From positions 1 to 11,932 of the forward strand of contig JAGLUC010000404.1 in the NCBI GenBank assembly GCA_023134955.1: DNA of 11,932 nt, written 5' to 3'. This document shows, piece by piece, positions 7,061 through 11,932 of the stretch. Positions within the stretch are counted from its first letter, which is position 1; every line of letters starts with the position of its first letter. This DNA comes from Methylococcales bacterium. Lineage in GTDB: Bacteria; Pseudomonadota; Gammaproteobacteria; Methylococcales; Methylomonadaceae. Made by a program: the position numbers and the translations under genes. The notes beneath the pieces were generated by a model, which had not been told where the DNA came from, searched no databases, and saw only the letters and a program-made list of their open reading frames with translations.

Positions 7061-7086
7061 AAAAGGCAGCTAAAAAGCTGCCTTTT
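7061..7086 (-). terminator. Rho-independent terminator of the rpsP-rplS operon
   Basis: AAAAGGCAGCT at 7061-7071 pairs perfectly with AGCTGCCTTTT at 7076-7086 across a 4-base loop. On the minus strand it is followed by a run of T (the A run at 7057-7064 on the plus strand). It lies about 20 bp past the rplS stop. The hairpin has A and T runs on both sides, so it could work in both directions. Confidence 0.85.
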
Positions 7087-7105
7087 TTCATTAGGGAAAG
7101 TTGAC

Positions 7106-7453
7106 TTACCCTAGTTTTTCTTTAATACGCGCTGCTTTACCAGTTAAATCACGTAAGTAGTACAATTTAGCTCTACGTACTGCACCACGACGTTTAACTT
7201 CAATTCCACCCACCATTTTACTGTGTGTTTGAAATACACGCTCAACACCAACACCGTGAGAAATTTTTCTTACCGTAAATGCTGAATTTAATCCACGGTT
7301 ACGTTTTGCAATTACCACACCTTCATAAGCCTGTAATCTTTCACGATCCCCTTCTTTTACTTTAACTTGTACAACAACAGTGTCACCTGGTCCAAACTCA
7401 GGAATATCTTTCTTTAACTGTTCTGCTTCTAATATATCAATAATATTTGTCAT
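7106..7453 (-). CDS. rplS: 50S ribosomal protein L19
   Basis: A 115-residue ribosomal protein that sits at the 30S-50S interface. It has the typical beginning MTNIIDILEAEQLKKDIPEFGPGDTVVV, split here as start residues plus FGPGDTVVV, the middle EGVVIAKRNRGLNSAFTVRKIS region, and the end RDLTGKAARIKEKLG. The ATG at 7453 is preferred over a GTG two codons upstream because the ribosome binding site (TAGGG) is 7 bases before this ATG and the length then equals that of E. coli L19. It is the last gene of the rpsP operon, 53 bp after trmD, and is followed by a strong terminator. Confidence 0.96.
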   Translation of the reverse strand: MTNIIDILEAEQLKKDIPEFGPGDTVVVQVKVKEGDRERLQAYEGVVIAKRNRGLNSAFTVRKISHGVGVERVFQTHSKMVGGIEVKRRGAVRRAKLYYLRDLTGKAARIKEKLG

Positions 7454-7506
7454 TACCACGCCCTATAAACATCAAATTTAACTTATAAAGAACACAACTC
7501 AATGAA

Positions 7507-8256
7507 TCAATCTGACTCTTGCTTTTCGTTCCTAAATTCTTTCAACAAAGCATCCTGCTCTGCACTTAATTGTTTTTTTTCCAATAAATCAGGTCTTTTT
7601 AATGATGTTCGCCCTAAAGCTTGTTTCATTCTCCAACGATCTATTAACTTATGATTTCCACTTAGCAATTGTTCTGGAACATCACCTAACTCGCTCTGTT
7701 CTGGTCGAGTGTAATGAGGAGTATTCAGCAATCCGTTCATAAATGAATCTTGCTTTGCAGATTCCTCATCCCCTAAAACACCAGGAATCAATCTTGTTAC
7801 TGCATCTATAACGACTAATGCAGCTAATTCGCCACCACTGATAACATAATCACCCAGTGACCATTCTTCATCACAGACTTTATCAATAAAGCGCTGGTCA
7901 ATTCCTTCGTAACGTCCTGCTACTAAAATAAGTTGTGACGTTTGACTGGTTTCTATCAACAAACTTTGTGTTATTTGTCTGCCCTGAGGGCTTAAAAAAA
8001 CAACTTTACAATCTGGAGTTTTCTCAGCCTCTTTGGCGGCATTAACTGCATCACAAAGTGGTTGATATTTCATTACCATCCCAGGGCCTCCGCCATAGGG
8101 ACGATCATCAACTGTACGGTGTTTATCTTTTGTATAATCTCTAGGATTCCAGACCGATAAGCCAACTATATCTTGCTCTATCGCTTTACCTGTTACGCCG
8201 TAACTGGCTCCCTGTTGAATCATTTCAGGAAAAAGCGTAACTATATCAAATCGCAT
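7507..8256 (-). CDS. trmD: tRNA (guanine(37)-N1)-methyltransferase
   Basis: A 249-residue SPOUT-class enzyme that methylates G37 of tRNAs next to the anticodon, using S-adenosylmethionine, and prevents +1 frameshifting. The knot motifs are present: LSPQGRQ (88-94), GRYEGID (114-120) and SLGDYVISGGE (133-143). The catalytic Arg155 and Asp170 match E. coli Arg154 and Asp169, and LLNTPHYTRPE (176-186) is the usual signature. It starts 9 bp after the rimM stop without a clear ribosome binding site, so it is probably translated by coupling. Confidence 0.96.
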   Translation of the reverse strand: MRFDIVTLFPEMIQQGASYGVTGKAIEQDIVGLSVWNPRDYTKDKHRTVDDRPYGGGPGMVMKYQPLCDAVNAAKEAEKTPDCKVVFLSPQGRQITQSLLIETSQTSQLILVAGRYEGIDQRFIDKVCDEEWSLGDYVISGGELAALVVIDAVTRLIPGVLGDEESAKQDSFMNGLLNTPHYTRPEQSELGDVPEQLLSGNHKLIDRWRMKQALGRTSLKRPDLLEKKQLSAEQDALLKEFRNEKQESD

Positions 8257-8265
8257 ACAAAGTTA

Positions 8266-8775
8266 TTAAAAATCAGGATCCCAATCAACAATCATTTGAC
8301 TGCTACCAAGATCAATTTTTTTAACAACCTGTTCCAGTAAAAATGGAATCAAGCGTTCTTGCTTATCATCTTTCACAACCAGCACATCATTTGCGCCCGT
8401 TTCAATAAGATGATCAACTTGACCTAAATTAACACCTTGCTCTGTTTCTACAGATAAACCGACAAGGTCTGCCCAGTAATATTCACCCTCTTCAGGTTCA
8501 GGTAACTGATCTTTCTTAATCAGTATTTCCCAGCCTGTATAAGATTCTGCAATATTTCTATCAGAAACACCTTCGATACTGGCAACAATTGACTTCCCTT
8601 GTTGTTTTCCATTAAGCAATTTTACTTCTTTAGTTTCACTGCCTTTTTTTAGAATCCAGGGTGAATAACTTAGTATATTTTCTCTTGGATCTGTCAGTGA
8701 ATAGACTTTAACCCAGCCTTTAATACCAAAAACACCAGATATTTCACCAACATTTAACAGTTCACTATCGGACAA
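8266..8775 (-). CDS. rimM: Ribosome maturation factor RimM, TTG start
   Basis: A 169-residue protein that binds S19 in the 30S head and helps 16S rRNA processing. It has the N-terminal RimM barrel (VGEISGVFGIKGWVKVYSLT, residues 9-28) and the C-terminal PRC-barrel (YYWADLVGLSV near 99-109, RLIPF 141-145, VDWDPDF at the end). The only reasonable start is TTG at 8775-8773, reading MSDSELLN; no ATG or GTG lies before the conserved region in this frame. It begins 5 bp after the rpsP stop with no recognisable ribosome binding site, so start-up probably depends on ribosomes ending rpsP translation. Confidence 0.95.
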   Translation of the reverse strand: MSDSELLNVGEISGVFGIKGWVKVYSLTDPRENILSYSPWILKKGSETKEVKLLNGKQQGKSIVASIEGVSDRNIAESYTGWEILIKKDQLPEPEEGEYYWADLVGLSVETEQGVNLGQVDHLIETGANDVLVVKDDKQERLIPFLLEQVVKKIDLGSSQMIVDWDPDF

Positions 8776-8780
8776 AGTTT

Positions 8781-9032
8781 TTATGCAGCAGCTTTACTTG
8801 CGTCTTTAAGTAATTTAGCAACACGGTCAGAAGATTGTGCGCCTACAGATTTCCAATAATCAATGCGTTCATTCTCTAAACGTAATTTTTCTTCACCACC
8901 ACGAGCAAAAGGGTTAAAAAAACCTAAACGCTCAATATAACGTCCATCACGGCTGTTTCTGCTGTCTGTCACAACAATGTGATAAAAAGGGCGGTTTTTC
9001 GAGCCACCTCTAGCAAGACGAATAGTTACCAT
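8781..9032 (-). CDS. rpsP: 30S ribosomal protein S16
   Basis: An 83-residue primary-binding ribosomal protein, complete: MVTIRLARGGSKNRPFY, HIVVTDSRNSRDGRYIE and LGFFNPFA are family signatures. It is the first gene of the rpsP-rimM-trmD-rplS operon, with a ribosome binding site AAGG 7 bases before ATG, and a promoter about 40 bp upstream. Confidence 0.97.
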   Translation of the reverse strand: MVTIRLARGGSKNRPFYHIVVTDSRNSRDGRYIERLGFFNPFARGGEEKLRLENERIDYWKSVGAQSSDRVAKLLKDASKAAA

Positions 9033-9073
9033 GTAAATACCTTAAAAATATTCGATCAAAATTCAATCTGCCT

Positions 9074-9101
9074 ATTCTACGCGATTTTCAATATATGTGA
9101 A
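9074..9101 (-). promoter_or_regulatory. Promoter for the rpsP-rimM-trmD-rplS operon
   Basis: On the minus strand, TTCACA (9101-9096) matches the -35 box at 5 of 6 bases. A 16-bp spacer leads to TAGAAT (9079-9074), matching the -10 box at 5 of 6. Transcription would begin at about 9067, giving a 35-base leader before rpsP. The site lies in the 161-bp gap after ffh, so the ribosomal operon can be transcribed independently of ffh. Confidence 0.6.
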
Positions 9102-9193
9102 GTGTAATATTAGAAATAATTTAAGTTATTTAATAAATTTATACCTTACTCTGCCTGATAAACGTCCATTATAGGTTTTGCTAACAATATTTA

Positions 9194-10549
9194 TTACATC
9201 CTCATACCGCGCATATTGCCTTTAATACCGCGCATCATATTTGTCATATTCCCTTTGGCAAACTTTTTCATCATCTTCTGCATCATCTTATGCTGTTTCA
9301 AAATTCGGTTTACATCCTGCAATTCTTGCCCTGAGCCTGCTGCAATGCGTTTTTTACGGCTGCCTTTAATTAAATCCGGATGAGCTCTCTCCTGCAAGGT
9401 CATAGAGTTAATCACTGCAATTTGTCGCGCTAACGCCTTATCATCAACCTTATCTTTCATATCTTGAGATACGCCACCCATACCAGGCAATTTATCCATC
9501 ATAGCGCCAACACCGCCCATATTTTGCATTTGCAACAACTGGTCTTTGAAGTCATTAAAATCAAAACCCTTACCTTTTTTAATTTTTCTGGCGAGCTTCT
9601 CAGCTTTCTTTTTATCTGCTTTTTGCTCGATCTCTTCAATAAGAGAAAGCATATCCCCCATACCTAAAATACGGGAGGCAATACGGTCAGGATGAAAAGG
9701 CTCTAAAGCATCTGTTTTTTCGCCTGTACCGATAAATTTAATCGGTTTACCTGTTATTTGCCTGATAGATAATGCCGCGCCACCTCGCGCATCACCATCC
9801 GCTTTGGTTAAGATCACACCAGTTAATGGCAAGGCATCGTTAAACGCTTTTGCAGTATTTGCGGCATCCTGTCCTGTCATACTATCGACAACAAACAAGG
9901 TTTCAACGGGGTTAATCGCTGCATGTAGCTGCTTTATCTCCCCCATCATTTCATCATCAACATGCAGTCGACCCGCAGTATCGACAATAACCACATCCAG
10001 AAATTGTTTTTTGGCAGCATCAATTGCCTTATTTGCAATGTCGACTGGTTTTTGAGAAACATCACTATCAAAAAACACTAACTCAAGATCATCCGCCAAT
10101 GTCTGTAATTGTTTAATCGCCGCAGGGCGATAAATATCAGCACTGACCACCCCTACTTTTTTCTTTTTATTATGCTTTAGCCACCGACCTAACTTAGCAA
10201 CAGTGGTTGTTTTACCTGCACCTTGTAGACCAGCCATCAGGATAATAGCAGGAGGGTTAGCAGCAAGATCTAATTCTTCATTAGCTTCCCCCATCACTTT
10301 AACCAGCTCAGCCTGAACTAATTTAGTTAATGCCTGCCCTGGATTCAAGCTACTCTGCACTTGTTTCCCCAGCGCACCTTCTTTAATTTTTTCAATAAAA
10401 TCAGTCACCACAGGTAAAGCAACATCAGCTTCTAACAACGCCATACGAACTTCGCGCAATGTATCTTTAACATTGCTCTCAGTTAATTTACCTTGGCCTT
10501 TTAAATTTTTAAGCGTACTGCCTAATCGATCGGTTAAATTATCAAACAT
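9194..10549 (-). CDS. ffh: Signal recognition particle protein Ffh
   Basis: A 451-residue GTPase that binds signal sequences of nascent membrane proteins and, with 4.5S RNA and FtsY, delivers them to the inner membrane. Domains in order: N helical bundle (1-85), G domain with P-loop GLQGAGKTTT (107-116), DTAGR (190-194), TKADGDARGG (248-257), and the Met-rich M domain (about 330-451) with the RNA-binding GSGQELQ (405-411) and the C-terminal GNMTNMMRGIKGNMRGMRM (433-451). Length and motifs are full. It has no clear ribosome binding site before the ATG. It is followed after 161 bp by rpsP, a usual neighbour. Confidence 0.97.
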   Translation of the reverse strand: MFDNLTDRLGSTLKNLKGQGKLTESNVKDTLREVRMALLEADVALPVVTDFIEKIKEGALGKQVQSSLNPGQALTKLVQAELVKVMGEANEELDLAANPPAIILMAGLQGAGKTTTVAKLGRWLKHNKKKKVGVVSADIYRPAAIKQLQTLADDLELVFFDSDVSQKPVDIANKAIDAAKKQFLDVVIVDTAGRLHVDDEMMGEIKQLHAAINPVETLFVVDSMTGQDAANTAKAFNDALPLTGVILTKADGDARGGAALSIRQITGKPIKFIGTGEKTDALEPFHPDRIASRILGMGDMLSLIEEIEQKADKKKAEKLARKIKKGKGFDFNDFKDQLLQMQNMGGVGAMMDKLPGMGGVSQDMKDKVDDKALARQIAVINSMTLQERAHPDLIKGSRKKRIAAGSGQELQDVNRILKQHKMMQKMMKKFAKGNMTNMMRGIKGNMRGMRM

Positions 10550-10640
10550 AGAAATTATTTTAATATTATTGGGATATTACAGATACACTAGTAGTGCGTC
10601 AATGTTGTAATGGCGAGTAAAAAACACATTGGCTCTTAAG

Positions 10641-10660
10641 CCCTCTCCTGCTGGAGAGGG
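10641..10660. repeat. Perfect GC-rich hairpin, left copy
   Basis: CCCTCTCC (10641-10648) pairs with GGAGAGGG (10653-10660) over a TGCT loop: an 8-bp perfect stem. It lies within the left arm of the larger palindrome. Similar CCCTCTCC/GGAGAGGG hairpins occur as scattered intergenic repeats in many bacteria. Confidence 0.8.
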
Positions 10661-10764
10661 AGGGGTGAGGAGAAACAAAACAATTCTCTTCTTCAAAATT
10701 CTGTTAATTATTCAATAGGTAAAAAGATATTGAATTACATGCTTTTAATTTCTCCTCACCCAAA

Positions 10765-10784
10765 CCCTCTCCAGCAAGAGAGGG
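10765..10784. repeat. GC-rich hairpin, right copy
   Basis: CCCTCTCC (10765-10772) faces AGAGAGGG (10777-10784) over AGCA, with one mismatch. It is the inverted partner of the hairpin at 10641-10660 in the right arm of the larger palindrome. Confidence 0.75.
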
Positions 10785-10850
10785 CTTAAGAACAAGAACC
10801 CGTCAATACAATATTGATGGGCTACTAGAAGCTCATCAACACTCAATACT

Positions 10851-10902
10851 GGCGCGCGGATCTTTAGTCCGCCTTGAAAAAATCAGGCTAAAGCCCTGCG
10901 CC
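10851..10902. repeat. GC-rich imperfect palindrome related to the ogt-leader repeat
   Basis: GGCGC (10851-10855) pairs with GCGCC (10898-10902), and CTTTAG (10862-10867) with CTAAAG (10888-10893). The left arm GCGCGGATCTTTAGTCCGC resembles the arm of the palindrome at 6914-6996, suggesting one dispersed family with two diverged copies in this window. Confidence 0.6.
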
Positions 10903-10913
10903 CCGTATCAACT

Positions 10914-10927
10914 TGCTTAGTTAAGCA
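10914..10927. repeat. Small palindrome TGCTTA-GT-TAAGCA
   Basis: A perfect 6-bp inverted repeat around GT. It is flanked by a further inverted pair, GTATCAA (10905-10911) and TTGATAC (10935-10941), so the region can form a larger stem just upstream of the likely ypjD promoter. Confidence 0.5.
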
Positions 10928-10934
10928 CAGAGCC

Positions 10935-10964
10935 TTGATACAACGGGATTGGTATAACTATAAC
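10935..10964 (+). promoter_or_regulatory. Candidate promoter for the ypjD-like gene
   Basis: TTGATA (10935-10940) as -35 and TATAAC (10959-10964) as -10, with an 18-bp spacer, read toward the ypjD-like gene. The -10 box overlaps the right end of the nested repeat element, and the -35 box is part of an inverted repeat. It is a prediction by pattern only. Confidence 0.45.
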
Positions 10965-11062
10965 ATTGATGAAGTACTAGGACTATTTTGCACAATATAT
11001 TACCATATGATACAGCATATCTTTTTGATTTTTCCTTACACTCACTAAATCTGGTACGCATC

Positions 11063-11860
11063 ATGAGTTCTACCATTATTGGCATAAGTACAATCTGCCT
11101 CTATTTAATATCTACCAGCTACATGGGCAAGGAGTTCAATCAAAAAACACCCTCTCGTATCGCCATTACCCTGGCATGGCTAGCTGTATTATCTCATACC
11201 AGTTATAATATCTTGTTATTTAGTCAAAATAGTAGCTTTAATTTTAGTTTTTTTCACACTCTTTCATTCATCTCATCATTAGTTGCACTATTACTGCTTT
11301 TAGCTTCCATAACTAAACCTGTTGAAAAGCTTGGAATAGTCATCTTTCCAATCGCGGCTATTATGCTAAGTCTTGATATGATATTTTTTGCTAGTAATCG
11401 CAGTCTGCAACAATATGACTGGCAAATGAACATCCATATTCTGACATCAATTACAGCTTTTAGTTTATTCAGCATTGCGGCATTACAGGCAATATTACTG
11501 ACCATTCAAGACAAACGACTCAAAAACCACTCTACCAATAGCATCATCCATGCTTTACCCCCACTACAAACCATGGAAACATTATTATTTCAAATGATTG
11601 GTACAGGCCTAGCATTTCTTACACTATCGCTTATTAGCGGATTTGTTTTTATTGAGGATTTATTTGCTCAACACCTGGTTCACAAAACAGTGTTATCTAT
11701 TTTTGCCTGGCTGATTTTTTCTGGATTATTACTAGGTCGCATCCATTACGGATGGAGAGGACAAACGGCTATGCGCTGGACACTAGCAGGGTTTATTTCT
11801 TTGTTATTAGCCTATTTAGGCAGTAAATTTGTTTTAGAGTTGATTTTAAAAATCAATTAG
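11063..11860 (+). CDS. ypjD: YpjD-like inner membrane protein, cytochrome c assembly (CcsA/CcmC) family
   Basis: A multi-pass inner-membrane protein of 265 residues from the ATG at 11063, with about eight hydrophobic helices. It matches E. coli YpjD in length (263) and in its C-terminal half: MNIHILTSITAFSLFSIAALQAILL with the His of the third-quarter helix, LPPLQTMETLLFQMIGTGLAFLTL, HKTVLSIFAWLIFSGLL, and HYGWRGQTAMRWT (all quoted in short pieces here). The family shares the CcsA/CcmC haem-handling fold, but YpjD's precise role is not settled; I infer no more. Position divergent from ffh is the usual one. The frame also opens earlier at a TTG (10988), which has AGGA 5 bases upstream and would add 25 residues; ATG is preferred because it fits the family length, though its own ribosome binding site is weak. 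Confidence 0.88.
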   Translation: MSSTIIGISTICLYLISTSYMGKEFNQKTPSRIAITLAWLAVLSHTSYNILLFSQNSSFNFSFFHTLSFISSLVALLLLLASITKPVEKLGIVIFPIAAIMLSLDMIFFASNRSLQQYDWQMNIHILTSITAFSLFSIAALQAILLTIQDKRLKNHSTNSIIHALPPLQTMETLLFQMIGTGLAFLTLSLISGFVFIEDLFAQHLVHKTVLSIFAWLIFSGLLLGRIHYGWRGQTAMRWTLAGFISLLLAYLGSKFVLELILKIN

Positions 11861-11932
11861 ACCGATCAAACCCATTCGCACCTGATTAATTCAAGTTATC
11901 TTTAAATACAAGATACTGTTCGCATTTAAAGG

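Larger units (their letters stand above)
10588..10980. repeat. Nested inverted-repeat element filling the ffh-ypjD gap
   Basis: The left end (10588-10608, beginning CTAGTAG) is an inverted copy of the right end (10960-10980, ending TACTAG), 17 of 21 bases. A second inverted copy of the left end lies inside, at 10808-10828 (also 17 of 21). The segment 10588-10828 is itself a long imperfect palindrome with arms of about 85 bp, carrying a shared TTAAGCCCTCTC hairpin and GGTGAGGAGAAA. No open reading frame is present, so this is a non-coding, MITE-like or REP-like element, possibly two nested insertions. I do not see a certain target-site duplication. Confidence 0.75.

Noticed and set aside
9804..10055. 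Plus-strand open frame inside ffh
   Set aside because: It is a shadow of the ffh G domain; composition mirrors that gene and no family is visible.
10588..10980. CRISPR array or small RNA gene in the repeat-rich gap
   Set aside because: The repeats are inverted and irregularly spaced, without uniform spacers, and no cas genes are present.

Overview
The window looks like chromosomal DNA from a low-GC gammaproteobacterium. The main evidence is the conserved block ffh - rpsP - rimM - trmD - rplS, all on the minus strand, with a divergent ypjD-type gene upstream of ffh and xerD downstream of rplS. A methanotroph (Methylococcales) or sulfur oxidiser would fit the AT-rich style, but the sequence alone does not settle the genus.

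Left part (1-2450). A two-copy 18-bp tandem repeat sits at the left edge. Next to it is a minus-strand pair: a headless EndoU-type toxin domain and, 9 bp downstream, a small acidic protein that is probably its immunity protein. The toxin lacks any carrier or export region, has no good ribosome binding site, and its reading frame runs back past its only usable start, so it looks like a displaced tip of a polymorphic toxin. After an AT-rich gap comes a membrane protein matching the N-terminal domain of PuuD-type urate hydroxylases, without the usual cytochrome c tail.

Middle (2451-6883). A small four-helix membrane protein and an AraC-family regulator are transcribed divergently from a 60-bp gap. 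Then comes a tight minus-strand operon, transcribed right to left: an Ogt-type DNA alkyltransferase, xerD, an LpxA-like acyltransferase, and a HAD-family hydrolase. The spacings are 2, 4 and 36 bp. The LpxA-like gene is outside the usual lpxD-fabZ-lpxA-lpxB cluster and has altered secondary active-site positions.

Right part (7040-11860). A strong hairpin terminator at 7061-7086 ends the ribosomal operon rpsP-rimM-trmD-rplS (16S processing and ribosome maturation proteins plus tRNA m1G37 methylation), which has a convincing promoter just upstream of rpsP. ffh (SRP GTPase) lies upstream as a separate unit. The 438-bp gap between ffh and the ypjD-like gene is almost filled by nested inverted repeats, which seem to supply part of the ypjD promoter and ribosome binding site. 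A related short palindrome lies in the leader of the ogt operon.

The most interesting items are the orphan EndoU toxin/immunity pair and the nested repeat element between ffh and ypjD. I found no CRISPR array, tRNA or rRNA gene, or complete insertion sequence.
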